From Nocardioides pinisoli (GTDB taxonomy: Bacteria; Actinomycetota; Actinomycetes; Propionibacteriales; Nocardioidaceae): a stretch of 64,000 bases of DNA. Of this stretch, positions 26,060-34,416 are shown in pieces (position 1 is the stretch's first letter; each line of letters begins with the position of its first letter). The position numbers and the translations under genes were made by a program. Under the pieces are notes generated by a model. It searched no databases. It saw only the letters and a list, made by a program, of their open reading frames with translations, and was not told the origin of the DNA. The DNA is taken from assembly GCF_024199985.1 (NCBI RefSeq), contig NZ_JANARS010000014.1:18982-82981 (forward strand), read 5' to 3'.

Positions 26060-27592
26060 ATGATCGAAGTGCTGGCAGGGCCCGGAGCAAGTGAGGTCGA
26101 AGATCTCACCGCCCGTGACCTGCTCGCGCTCGCCCGCGACCGCAAGGCGACCGAGGACCGGGCTGCGGCCGACCTTCTCACGATCGCCGCGCAGTGGGCC
26201 GACTTGCACCCGCCGGAATCGATCCACGACGCGGCCGTGTTCTCGATCCCCGCCGGCGGCCGGGAGCACGAGGAACCCATCGCCGGTGAGGGGTGCCCGC
26301 TGGTGGCGGAGTTCTGCGTCGCCGAGCTCGGCAGCGTCCTCGGGATCTCGACGACGGCGGCGAAGAAGCTCATCGGCCACGCCCTCGAGCTGCGCCACCG
26401 CCTGCCCCGCCTGTGGGCGCAGGTGCACGCCGGGGCCGTGCCGGCGTGGCGGGCCCGGCTGGTCGCTGAGACCACCATCCACTCGTGCCCGTCGCTGACC
26501 CGTGAGGCGGCGGCGTTCGTCGACGCGCAGGTCGCCGCCGTGGCGGGGAAGGTCGGCTCCGCCCAGCTCGACCGGCTCGTGGCCGAGGCGATCAAGCGGT
26601 TCGACCTCGCCGTGCCTGACCCGACGGAGGATCCGGAGGACGGTTGGCTCTACGTCGACCCCCGCCACGCGAGCATCGACACCCAGGACGTGCACTACGC
26701 CGGGACGATGCGGATGGAGGCCGAGCTCGGCATCGCCGACGCCCTCGACGTCGACCGCGCCCTCGTCCACGGTGCGGCCACGTTGAAGGCACTCGGCTCC
26801 ACGGAATCGCTGAACGTCCGCCGGGCCAAGGCCCTCGGCGACCTGGCTCGCACCCAGACCGCCCTCGACCTTCACACCCGGGGCTCCACCGCGGCCAAGT
26901 CCACCGACACCAGCACAGACACCGACACCGGCACGGGCACTGACAGCGACACGGGCACCGACCCGCAGCGCCTGCCGGCCGCGCGGGAGGTCGTGCTGCA
27001 CGTCCACTTCGCCGCCAACCTCGACGGCCTGTCGACGGTGTTCGGTCCCACCGGACGGCTCGAGGAAGGCCAGCGGCTGGTACTGCTGGACCAGATCAAG
27101 TCCTGGTGCGCCGACACCCGCACCAAGGTCACCATCAAGCCCGTCATCGACCTCAACACCGACCTGGCGACCGAGGCCTACGCGGTCCCGGACAAGCTGC
27201 GCGAGCAGGTCATCCTCCGAGACCGCACCTGCGTCTTCCCCTGGTGCACCCGACCCGCGCGGCGAGCCGACATCGACCACGTCATCCCGCACGACCCCGA
27301 CGCCGCCGCAGAAGGACGCGAACAGCCCGGACCCACCGCCACGTGGAACCTGGCCTGCCTGTGCCGGTTCCACCACCGGTTGAAGACGCACTCGGCCTGG
27401 CGCTACGAGATGGTCGCGCCCGGGACCTATGAGTGGACCTCACCGCACGGCCACCGCTACCGCCGCGACCACACCGGCACCGAACGGATCGAGCCGGAAC
27501 GGGGTCTCGTGACGCGCGCCAGAGCGCACTCCTCCACCAGCGCGCCCCACCCGCCGGATCCACCCGGCATCCCACGACCCCGCCGACCATGA
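26060..27592 (+). CDS. DUF222 / HNH endonuclease domain protein (13E12 repeat family)
   Basis: 510 residues. The N-terminal two-thirds is the helical DUF222 domain (AARDLLALARDRKATEDRAA-like start, GISTTAAKKLIGHALELRH). An HNH nuclease motif ends the protein: CVFPWCTRPARRADIDHVIPHDPD and NLACLCRFHHRLK, with all His/Asn/Cys residues present. A low-complexity Asp/Thr/Ser/Gly stretch (about residues 285-307) separates the two. These genes exist in many copies in actinobacteria and their role is unknown; they may be intein or mobile-element relatives. Starts 48 nt after the IS30 end. Confidence 0.85.
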   Translation: MIEVLAGPGASEVEDLTARDLLALARDRKATEDRAAADLLTIAAQWADLHPPESIHDAAVFSIPAGGREHEEPIAGEGCPLVAEFCVAELGSVLGISTTAAKKLIGHALELRHRLPRLWAQVHAGAVPAWRARLVAETTIHSCPSLTREAAAFVDAQVAAVAGKVGSAQLDRLVAEAIKRFDLAVPDPTEDPEDGWLYVDPRHASIDTQDVHYAGTMRMEAELGIADALDVDRALVHGAATLKALGSTESLNVRRAKALGDLARTQTALDLHTRGSTAAKSTDTSTDTDTGTGTDSDTGTDPQRLPAAREVVLHVHFAANLDGLSTVFGPTGRLEEGQRLVLLDQIKSWCADTRTKVTIKPVIDLNTDLATEAYAVPDKLREQVILRDRTCVFPWCTRPARRADIDHVIPHDPDAAAEGREQPGPTATWNLACLCRFHHRLKTHSAWRYEMVAPGTYEWTSPHGHRYRRDHTGTERIEPERGLVTRARAHSSTSAPHPPDPPGIPRPRRP

Positions 27593-27805
27593 CCCCGCCC
27601 CACACCCCGCCACCCACCAGGTAGCGGGGTCACAGGCACGTTCCGAACCCGCGAGGTCGCTGATGACGGAGAGGTCGTGCGGAGGCATGCGATGCCGGAG
27701 CCGGCACGGGTCGGTGCCACCGAGGCGAAGAAGCACACCAGAGCGACTCCCACTACCGCCCGACCGACCGTGTCGCTCTCCCCGCCCGAAGGCCGTCGGC
27801 GGTGG

Positions 27806-28204
27806 TCAGCCCGGGACGTCGAACAGTCGCCCGAGGGCTGCCCTGACCGTCGGGAGAGTCCGGCCGCCCGGCTGTCCGAGGACCGCGGCCACCGCCTCCG
27901 CGTCGGTCACGAACCCCGCCCGGCGGAGCATCTCGACGACGGGGAGCTGCTCGAGGTCCAGCCGGCCGAGGGAGCCGTCCATCCCGATCTCCACCACCAG
28001 GTCGTCGCACGCGCCGGGGGCGTCGCCCGAACCCGCCTGCGGCAGCATCGGATGGCGGCGGACCAGCTCGTCGTGGGCGAGGCAGTAGATGACCTGGGTG
28101 CTGCCGTCGGGGGCGTCCCCGCCCTGCCCGGCCAGGAAGCCGGCGGCGACGAGCACGGGGTCGAGGGCCTCCTGCACGAGGCGGGCCGTGCCGCCGGCGG
28201 TCAC
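27806..28204 (-). CDS. conserved hypothetical protein coupled to recO
   Basis: 132 residues from a GTG that overlaps the recO stop (GTGA). Hydrophobic and acidic residues alternate (QVIYCLAHDELVRRHPML, DDLVVEIGMDGSL), and a helical C-terminus follows. No motif recognised. Translational coupling suggests a link with RecO or simply a conserved operon. The 213 nt beyond it, up to the HNH gene, hold nothing I can identify. Confidence 0.65.
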   Translation of the reverse strand: MTAGGTARLVQEALDPVLVAAGFLAGQGGDAPDGSTQVIYCLAHDELVRRHPMLPQAGSGDAPGACDDLVVEIGMDGSLGRLDLEQLPVVEMLRRAGFVTDAEAVAAVLGQPGGRTLPTVRAALGRLFDVPG

Positions 28205-28944
28205 CGCTCGACGTACGCCATCGAGCGGAGGCCGCGCTCGAGGTGCCAGGCGAGGTAGGCCGAGACGAGGTTGCTGGCCTCGCGGAGGTGGCGCGGGTCG
28301 GCGGCGTGGACCACGGGCCAGTCGCCGACGAGGAGCGCGCCGAGCACGCGGACGGTCTCCGTGGCCGGCGTGGCCGATCCGGGCAGCTTGTCGGAGGTGC
28401 ACAGCACGCCGCCCGCCGACGGGTTGAAGAAGCGGTGCGGTCCCTCGACGCCGCACTGCACGCAGTGGTCGAACGACGGCGCGTAGCCCGCGACGGACAG
28501 CGAGCGCAGCAGGTAGGAGTCGAGGACCTGCTTGGCCGGGTGCTCGCCACCCGACATCGCCCGCAGCCCGCCGACGAGCAGGAGGAACTGCTGGACCGCG
28601 GGCTCCTTCTCCTCGGTGACGAGCCGCTCGGCCGTCTCGAGCATCACCGTGCCGGCGGTGTAGCGGTCGTAGTCGAGTCCCAGCCGGGCGTGGAACGGGT
28701 CGAGCGTCTCGGCCTGCGTGATGACGTCGAGGCTGCGGCCCTCCGCCAGCTGGAGGTCCACGTGGGTGAACGGCTCGAGGCGAGAGCCCCAGCGCGACGT
28801 CGTACGACGCACGCCCTTGGCGACCGCGCGCACCCGCCCGTGCTGACGCGTCAGCAGGGTGATGATGCGGTCGGCCTCGCCCAGCTTGTGGGTGCGGAGC
28901 ACGACGGCCTCGTCGCGGTAGAGGGGCACCCCTCCATTGTCCAC
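28201..28944 (-). CDS. recO: DNA repair protein RecO
   Basis: 247 residues. The N-terminal OB-fold begins PLYRDEAVVLRTHKLGEADR, the family signature. The central helical domain and a cysteine cluster (HCVQCGVEGPH, then GGVLC) match the zinc-containing RecO type. Works with RecR/RecF to load RecA on gapped DNA. The start may be the ATG at 28944 or the GTG five codons later. Position between era/leuA and uppS is close to mycobacterial order. Confidence 0.93.
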   Translation of the reverse strand: MDNGGVPLYRDEAVVLRTHKLGEADRIITLLTRQHGRVRAVAKGVRRTTSRWGSRLEPFTHVDLQLAEGRSLDVITQAETLDPFHARLGLDYDRYTAGTVMLETAERLVTEEKEPAVQQFLLLVGGLRAMSGGEHPAKQVLDSYLLRSLSVAGYAPSFDHCVQCGVEGPHRFFNPSAGGVLCTSDKLPGSATPATETVRVLGALLVGDWPVVHAADPRHLREASNLVSAYLAWHLERGLRSMAYVER

Positions 28945-29011
28945 CCGTGGGGGCTGCCGACCCGCCCTCAGGTCCCCCGGCGCGTCCCGTCGCTGGGAGT
29001 GACCGCCGGCG

Positions 29012-29878
29012 TCAGCGCTTCCGGGTGCGGGCCGCCGTCGTGGCGGGGCGCACCCGCGAGCAGTCGAGCGCGAAGTCCGTGGCGGCGGCGGTCAGCCGCT
29101 CCGGCCGGATCCGCCACTCGAGGATTGAGCTCGCCCGCTCGAGCCGGACGTTGGGCAGCTCGGCGGCCAGCATGTCGGCGTCGACGAAGGGGTGGATCGG
29201 GTCGACCGGGTGGCCCACCAGGAAGACGGGCGCCTGGATGCGGCGGCGCTGGCTGCGCGACGGCGCGAGCCGGCCGAAGATCACCCCGTGCAGCACCGAG
29301 GCGATGGACTCGGCGCGGTGGTCGACGGTGTCGAGGCAGATCCCGGCCCAGAAGGGGACGATGCCGCGAGGAACGGAGCGAGAGAGCCGCTGCAGCGTGT
29401 TGGCCGTGACGGGCAGGTAGCGCGCGGCCAGCATGATCGGCACGAACGCGAGGATGCCGGCGACCAGCGCGTTGTTGAGCACCGGCATCTCGACGATCAG
29501 GCCCTTGACCCGCTCGGGAGCGATGACGGCCACCTCGAGCGAGACGTTGGCCCCCAGCGACGTGCCGCCGATGACGGCCTGCTCGGCACCGAGGTGGTCG
29601 AGCAACGCGACCACCTGCTCCCCGAACGAGGTCATCGAGTAGACGAGCGGGTCGGCGGGCTGGTCGGAGCGGCCGTGGCCGAGGAGGTCGAGGGTGACCA
29701 CGTGCAGGCCCTGCGCGGCCATCGCCCGGGCGAGCGGCTGCTGCATCCGCCGCGGCATCAGCAGGCCGTGCAGCAGCACGACCCAGTCGTCGCCGGAGCC
29801 GTACTCGGTGTACTCCAGCCGGTCGCGCCCGCCGTCGGACTCGACGAAGAACTGTCCGATCCGCTCGCTCACCAACAT
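29012..29878 (-). CDS. alpha/beta-hydrolase-fold protein with no obvious catalytic histidine
   Basis: 288 residues. The oxyanion HG motif is in VVLLHGLLMP and the nucleophile elbow GGTSLGAN contains Ser107. The second acid loop VGHPVDPIHPF is present. The usual catalytic His, expected about 25 residues later in the final loop, is not evident: this region reads ERASSILEWRIRPERL. The only late His is the one in DPIHPF. It may use a displaced His or be a non-hydrolytic member. ATG 29878 was chosen over an upstream ATG that lacks fold support. Divergent from a GNAT gene. Confidence 0.75.
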   Translation of the reverse strand: MLVSERIGQFFVESDGGRDRLEYTEYGSGDDWVVLLHGLLMPRRMQQPLARAMAAQGLHVVTLDLLGHGRSDQPADPLVYSMTSFGEQVVALLDHLGAEQAVIGGTSLGANVSLEVAVIAPERVKGLIVEMPVLNNALVAGILAFVPIMLAARYLPVTANTLQRLSRSVPRGIVPFWAGICLDTVDHRAESIASVLHGVIFGRLAPSRSQRRRIQAPVFLVGHPVDPIHPFVDADMLAAELPNVRLERASSILEWRIRPERLTAAATDFALDCSRVRPATTAARTRKR

Positions 29879-29926
29879 GCATGAAATGTAGTCGCGTCCG
29901 GCCCGAACGGCTGGCACTCTCGCCAG

Positions 29927-30412
29927 GTGACCACCTCGACCGTCGTCCGGCTCGCTCCCGGGGACTGGGCGGAGCTCCGTGACATCCGGCTCCGCGCGCT
30001 CGCCGACGCACCCGACGCCTTCGCGGCGGTCCTCGCCGACGCTCAGGCGTACGACGACGAGGTCTGGCGCGAGCGGCTCGCCACGGGCAACCCGACGTAC
30101 GTCGTGCGGGAGGGCGGGAGCGCCGTCGCGATGGCCGGCGGGTTCGCGCCCGACGACTCACCCGAGGCCTTCGTGTGGGGCATGTGGACCGCGCCCGAGG
30201 CGCGCGGACGCGGGCACTCGGGCGCGCTCCTCGAGGCCGTCGTGACGTGGGCGCACGACCTCGGGCGCGTCCTGCACCTGCACGTCACGGAGGGCAACGA
30301 CGTCGCCCGCCGGCTCTACGTCCGCCGCGGCTTCGAGCCGACGGGCACCTGGGAGCCCCTGCGCGAGGGCTCGCCGCTGCGCGTCGAGGAGCTGTCCCTC
30401 AGCCGCGGTTGA
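29927..30412 (+). CDS. GNAT-family N-acetyltransferase
   Basis: 161 residues from a GTG. Motif A is clear in MWTAPEARGRGHSGALLE (about 85-102), with the later HLHVTEGNDVARRLYVRRGFEPTG typical of the C-terminal strand and helix. Binds acetyl-CoA; acceptor unknown. Its last 14 nt overlap the 3' end of the convergent leuA gene. Single-gene unit. Confidence 0.85.
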   Translation: MTTSTVVRLAPGDWAELRDIRLRALADAPDAFAAVLADAQAYDDEVWRERLATGNPTYVVREGGSAVAMAGGFAPDDSPEAFVWGMWTAPEARGRGHSGALLEAVVTWAHDLGRVLHLHVTEGNDVARRLYVRRGFEPTGTWEPLREGSPLRVEELSLSRG

Positions 30413-32126
30413 CCGCGCTGATGACCGCCTTGAGCGACGCGGTGACGATGTTGGCGTCGAGCCCCACGCCCCAGAGCACCTTCTCGCCGACCGCACACTC
30501 CACGTAGGCCGCGGCGATGGCGTCGCCGCCCGACGACAGCGCGTGCTCGTGGTAGTCGAGGACGCGGACGTCGTGGCCGACCGCGGTGATCGCGTCGACG
30601 AAGGCGGCGATCGGGCCGTTGCCCTCACCGGTCAGCTCGCGGCGCTCGCCGTCGACGTAGACCCCGACGGTGAGCTGGTCCTTCTCGCCCGCCGCGCTGG
30701 AGGTGTGGACCGAGTTGAGCTTGAGCGGGGCCTCGCGGTCGAGGTACTCCGAGCGGAACACCGACCAGATCTCCTCGGGCGTGATCTCCCCGCCCTCGGT
30801 GTCGGTGCGCTGCTGCACGACCCGGCTGAACTCGATCTGCGCGCGACGCGGCAGGTCGAGCTTGTGCTCGGACTTGAGCACGTAGGCCACGCCACCCTTG
30901 CCGGACTGGCTGTTGACCCGGATGACCGCCTCGTAGGTGCGGCCGACGTCCTTGGGGTCGATCGGCAGGTAGGGCGCCTCCCAGGGCAGCTCGCCCACGG
31001 GCACGCCGAGGGCGGCGGCCTTCTTGTCGAGGTCCTCCAGTCCCTTCTTGATGGCGTCCTGGTGGGAGCCGGAGAAGGCGGTGTAGACGAGGTCGCCCGC
31101 GTAGGGGTGGCGCGGGTGGACCGGGAGGTTCGTGCAGTACTCGACGGTGCGGCGGACCTCGTCGATGTCGCTGAAGTCGACCTGCGGGTCGATGCCCTGG
31201 CTGAACAGGTTCATGCCAAGGGTCACCAGGTCGACGTTGCCGGTGCGCTCGCCGTGGCCGAACAGGCAGCCCTCGACCCGGTCGGCGCCCGCCATCAGGC
31301 CGAGCTCGGTGGCGGCGACGGCGGTACCGCGGTCGTTGTGCGGGTGCAGGCTGATCGCCGAGTGCTCGCGGCGGGTCAGCCCTCGGCCGAAGTACTCGAT
31401 CTGGTCGGCGTAGGTGTTGGGCGTCGACATCTCGACGGTGGCGGGCAGGTTGAGGATGATCTCGCGGCCCGCCTCGGGCTGCCACACGTCGGAGACGGCC
31501 TCGCACACGCTCAGGGCGAAGTCGGTGTCGGACTGGGTGAAGATCTCCGGGCTGTACTGGTAGCCGAAGTCCTCGCTGCCGACGAGGCCGCCGAGCCGCT
31601 CCTCGGCGTACTTCATCACCATCTCGGTGCCGCGCACGGCGATGTTGCGGCACTCGTCGGGGGTGACGTTGAAGACGACGCGCTGGAAGAGCGGAGCGGT
31701 GGCGTTGTAGAGGTGGACGGTGGCGCGCGGGGCGCCGACCAGCGAGTCGACGGTGCGCTCGATGAGGTCCTCACGGGCCTGCGTCAGCACCGAGATCTGT
31801 ACGTCGTCGGGGATGCGGTCCTCGTCGATGAGCTTGCGCACGAAGTCGAAGTCGGTCTGGCTGGCGCTGGGGAAGCCGACCTCGATCTCCTTGTAGCCCA
31901 TCGAGACCAGCAGCTCGAACATCGTGAGCTTGCGCGCCGGCGTCATCGGGTCGATCAGCGCCTGGTTGCCGTCGCGCAGGTCGGTGGACAGCCAGCGCGG
32001 CGCCTTGTCGATCTTCTTCGTCGGCCAGGTGCGGTCGGGCACGTCGACGGGCGAGAACGGGGTGTAGCGGCCGAACGGCATCGGGCTGGTGCCCTGCTGG
32101 TTGGCGGTGTTGCTCAGGTTGGTCAT
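30399..32126 (-). CDS. leuA: 2-isopropylmalate synthase
   Basis: 575 residues, the long actinobacterial type. The TIM barrel begins LSTDLRDGNQAL with the conserved metal-binding Asp and shows the HPHNDRGTA metal ligands and GHGERTGNVDL. The C-terminal regulatory domain (about residues 440-575) that senses leucine is present. Catalyses acetyl-CoA + 2-oxoisovalerate to 2-isopropylmalate, the first committed step of leucine synthesis. A leucine-rich leader peptide and hairpin precede it by 74 nt, indicating attenuation. ATG 32126; a second in-frame ATG lies 15 codons on. Confidence 0.96.
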   Translation of the reverse strand: MTNLSNTANQQGTSPMPFGRYTPFSPVDVPDRTWPTKKIDKAPRWLSTDLRDGNQALIDPMTPARKLTMFELLVSMGYKEIEVGFPSASQTDFDFVRKLIDEDRIPDDVQISVLTQAREDLIERTVDSLVGAPRATVHLYNATAPLFQRVVFNVTPDECRNIAVRGTEMVMKYAEERLGGLVGSEDFGYQYSPEIFTQSDTDFALSVCEAVSDVWQPEAGREIILNLPATVEMSTPNTYADQIEYFGRGLTRREHSAISLHPHNDRGTAVAATELGLMAGADRVEGCLFGHGERTGNVDLVTLGMNLFSQGIDPQVDFSDIDEVRRTVEYCTNLPVHPRHPYAGDLVYTAFSGSHQDAIKKGLEDLDKKAAALGVPVGELPWEAPYLPIDPKDVGRTYEAVIRVNSQSGKGGVAYVLKSEHKLDLPRRAQIEFSRVVQQRTDTEGGEITPEEIWSVFRSEYLDREAPLKLNSVHTSSAAGEKDQLTVGVYVDGERRELTGEGNGPIAAFVDAITAVGHDVRVLDYHEHALSSGGDAIAAAYVECAVGEKVLWGVGLDANIVTASLKAVISAVNRG

Positions 32127-32178
32127 GGTCTACCTCGTCAGGATCGGTCGGTGCTGGGCGACCGGCGCGCGACACCCT

Positions 32179-32215
32179 CCGCAACGAGGGGGCCGGATCC
32201 TAGGCCTCGTTGCGG
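32179..32215 (-). promoter_or_regulatory. leuA leader hairpin (attenuator candidate)
   Basis: CCGCAACGAGG (32205-32215 read on the minus strand) pairs perfectly with CCTCGTTGCGG (32179-32189) around a 15-nt loop; 11 GC-rich base pairs. The 5' arm overlaps the last codons of the leader peptide, just after its leucine codons, so a ribosome stalled there would melt the stem. No U tract follows; the transcript continues AGGGTGTCGC. Actinobacterial terminators often lack one, or the hairpin may act with Rho. Confidence 0.7.
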
Positions 32216-32241
32216 CAGCGAAGGAGGAGGCTGCGCATCAT
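32200..32241 (-). CDS. leuL: leu leader peptide, 13 residues
   Basis: ATG ATG CGC AGC CTC CTC CTT CGC TGC CGC AAC GAG GCC TAG encodes MMRSLLLRCRNEA. Three consecutive leucine codons, a stop just inside the leuA hairpin, and position 74 nt before leuA are the hallmarks of ribosome-mediated attenuation. There is no strong ribosome-binding site, so it may be translated from a leaderless end. Predicted from sequence; not previously supported by experiment here. Confidence 0.75.
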   Translation of the reverse strand: MMRSLLLRCRNEA

Positions 32242-32306
32242 GACGGGACCAGCGTACGCCGTCGCGCCCACGGGCACAGCCGGTTGTCCGGTCCCCGGAC
32301 CGGTGC

Positions 32307-33065
32307 TCACGCCCGCCCGCGTGCGGCGTAGGCCGTGGCGGTCAGGTCGAACGGTCCGTCGCCGAGACGACGCCGCAGCACCTCCTCGAGGCGAGCGCGA
32401 CCGTCGGGGCCGAGGGCGGCCACCGCCTCGCCCGCCGGACCGACGCCGTGGAGGTAGGGCTCCCACCACTCGTCGAAGGTCGGGTGGGTGACGGTGACGG
32501 CCAGCTCCACCGCCTCGACGTCGCGCAGCCCCGCCCCGTCCAACACCTCGACGAGGCTGTCGCGCGAGCCGCCCTGGAAGTCGCGCTCCCCCGGGTGGTC
32601 GGGGTCGAGCTCGGCCACCGCGTCCCAGAGCGGGTGCATCGGCGCCCGGTTGCCCGCGAGGTCCCACACGGTCGCGCCGACCTGCCCGTCCTCGCGCACG
32701 ACCCGGCGCATCTCGGCCAGGCCGCGCACGGGGTCGGTCATGAAGTGGACGACCAGGCAGGCGGCCGCGGCGTCGAACGCGTCGTCCTCCCACGGCAGGT
32801 CCTCGGCGGTGCCCAGGCGCACGTCCGCGCCCGGGTGGCGCTCGCGGCACGCCTCCACGAAGGGCGGCGACGGATCCACCGCGGCCACCCGGTCGGGGCC
32901 GAGCCGCTCGACCAGCACGCCCGTCAGGGCACCCGGACCGCACCCGACGTCGGCGACCCGCTGCCCGGCCGAGACCTCCAGCCAGTCGGCGAACCGGACC
33001 GCGAGCGGGCCGGAGTAGCGGCCCATGAACCGGTCGTACGCGTCGCCCGCCACCTCGAAGCTCAC
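32307..33065 (-). CDS. class I SAM-dependent methyltransferase
   Basis: 252 residues. Motif I is VADVGCGPGALTG, the post-I acidic residue is in AAVDPSPPF, motif II sits near AEDLPWEDDAFDAA and motif III near VREDGQVGATVWD. It is of the UbiE/Methyltransf_11 type. Substrate unknown. It is divergent from the flavodoxin-like gene with 35 nt between starts and precedes the leuA leader by about 65 nt on the same strand, so read-through into leuA is possible. Confidence 0.85.
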   Translation of the reverse strand: MSFEVAGDAYDRFMGRYSGPLAVRFADWLEVSAGQRVADVGCGPGALTGVLVERLGPDRVAAVDPSPPFVEACRERHPGADVRLGTAEDLPWEDDAFDAAAACLVVHFMTDPVRGLAEMRRVVREDGQVGATVWDLAGNRAPMHPLWDAVAELDPDHPGERDFQGGSRDSLVEVLDGAGLRDVEAVELAVTVTHPTFDEWWEPYLHGVGPAGEAVAALGPDGRARLEEVLRRRLGDGPFDLTATAYAARGRA

Positions 33066-33100
33066 GGCACACGACGCTACTCGCCTCGTAGGCTCACGTC

Positions 33101-33586
33101 ATGCCCCGTCTGCTGGTGGTCCACCACTCCCCGACCCCGTCGGTCCGGTCGCTCACCGACGCCGTGGTCGCCGGGGCCTCGGACGACGCGATCGACGGCG
33201 TGGAGGTGGTCGTCCGCGCAGCCCTGGAGGCCGACGCCGACGACGTGCTGGCGGCGGACGGCTACGTGCTCGGCACGCCTGCCAACTTCGGCTACATGAG
33301 CGGCGCGCTCAAGCACTTCTTCGACTCGATCTTCCTCCAGGCCGGAGGCGCGCTCACCGACGACGGCTCCGCCGCGACGGTCGAGGGCGGCCGCAAGCCC
33401 TACGGGCTCTACGTCCACGGGCGCTACGACACGACGGGCGCCGTCCGGTCGGTGCAGTCGATCGTCGGGGCGCTCGCCTGGCGCCAGAGCGCGCCGGTCC
33501 TGAAGGTGCTGGGCGAGGTGGGCGAGGCGGACCGGGAGTCGGCGTACGAGCTGGGCGGGACGCTCGCGGCGCTGGTGATGGGATGA
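33101..33586 (+). CDS. flavodoxin-like NAD(P)H-dependent oxidoreductase
   Basis: 161 residues. The FMN phosphate-binding loop is HHSPTPSVRSL near the N-terminus and the second flavin loop is TPANFGYMSGALKHFFD (about 60-76), as in NADPH-dependent FMN reductases. A third loop begins YGLYVHGRYDT. Partner and electron acceptor unknown. It overlaps the next gene by 4 nt (ATGA), although the products look unrelated. Confidence 0.8.
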   Translation: MPRLLVVHHSPTPSVRSLTDAVVAGASDDAIDGVEVVVRAALEADADDVLAADGYVLGTPANFGYMSGALKHFFDSIFLQAGGALTDDGSAATVEGGRKPYGLYVHGRYDTTGAVRSVQSIVGALAWRQSAPVLKVLGEVGEADRESAYELGGTLAALVMG

Positions 33587-34392
33587 GGCGGCTCCTCGCC
33601 GCGGCCGCGGCGGCGGTGCTGCTGGCGGCCTGCACGTCGCCCCCGGACGCACCTGAGGACGACCCGACCACGTCCCCCTCCTCGACGCCCACCCCCACCG
33701 AGACCACTCCTCCGGACCCCGGCCCGACGCCGGAGGTGGGCGAGTGCCACGACCTGTCGCTGCGCCAGGCCGTCGCCGTCGTCGGCCGCACCGCGCCCGT
33801 CGCGTGCCGCCGGCCCCACACCGCCCAGACCTACTTCGTCGGCAGGCTCGACCTCACGACGAAGTCGGGCTTCACCCGGCGCGTCGACTCGCAGGCCGCC
33901 CAGCGGCAGATGAGCCGCGCCTGCACCACGCGGCTGCCGCGGCACCTCGGGCGTACGCCGCGCGAGCTGAGGCTCAGCATGGTGCGAGCCGTCTGGTTCA
34001 GCCCGAGCCCGGCGCGAGCGGAGGCCGGAGCCGACTGGTTCCGCTGCGACGTCGTCGCCGTGGCCTCCCCCGGCAGGCTGCTGCGACTCCCCCGCACGAC
34101 GAAGGGGTGGGACGGTCCCGGGATGTGTGCGACCGCCGCGCCCGGCACCCGCGGCTTCCGGCGGGTCACCTGCGGAGCGCCGCACACGTGGCGGGCGGCC
34201 GCGACCGTCGACATCCCGGGCCGCCGGCTTCCGACCAGGGACGCGGTCGCTGCCCGGATGGACCCGGTGTGCCGCGACGTCGCCGCGGACGCCACCGACG
34301 ACCCGCTCGACCTCACCTGGTCGCAGGAGAGCCCGACGCGTGAGCAGTGGGACGCCGGGCAGCGCTACGGGATCTGCTGGGTGCCTGCCTGA
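33583..34392 (+). CDS. septum-formation-family lipoprotein
   Basis: 269 residues. Signal peptide with lipobox LLAAC (about residue 17), then a Thr/Pro/Asp-rich linker and a globular region with cysteines spaced as in the Septum_form family: VGECHDL...PVACRRPHTAQTYFVGRL and, later, RFRVTCGAPHTW-type sequence and YGICWVPA at the end. The duplicated 'C..PHT' element suggests two repeats of one domain. The family name comes from a distant relation; actual role in septation is not shown. Confidence 0.7.
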   Translation: MRRLLAAAAAAVLLAACTSPPDAPEDDPTTSPSSTPTPTETTPPDPGPTPEVGECHDLSLRQAVAVVGRTAPVACRRPHTAQTYFVGRLDLTTKSGFTRRVDSQAAQRQMSRACTTRLPRHLGRTPRELRLSMVRAVWFSPSPARAEAGADWFRCDVVAVASPGRLLRLPRTTKGWDGPGMCATAAPGTRGFRRVTCGAPHTWRAAATVDIPGRRLPTRDAVAARMDPVCRDVAADATDDPLDLTWSQESPTREQWDAGQRYGICWVPA

Positions 34393-34416
34393 GGACGTCC
34401 CGGGTGCCGGCGAGCC

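Noticed and set aside
32242..33072. Longer minus-strand frame that ends in the leuA leader peptide
   Set aside because: It runs antisense-frame through the methyltransferase gene; only the last 14 codons starting at the ATG pair make sense, as a leader peptide.
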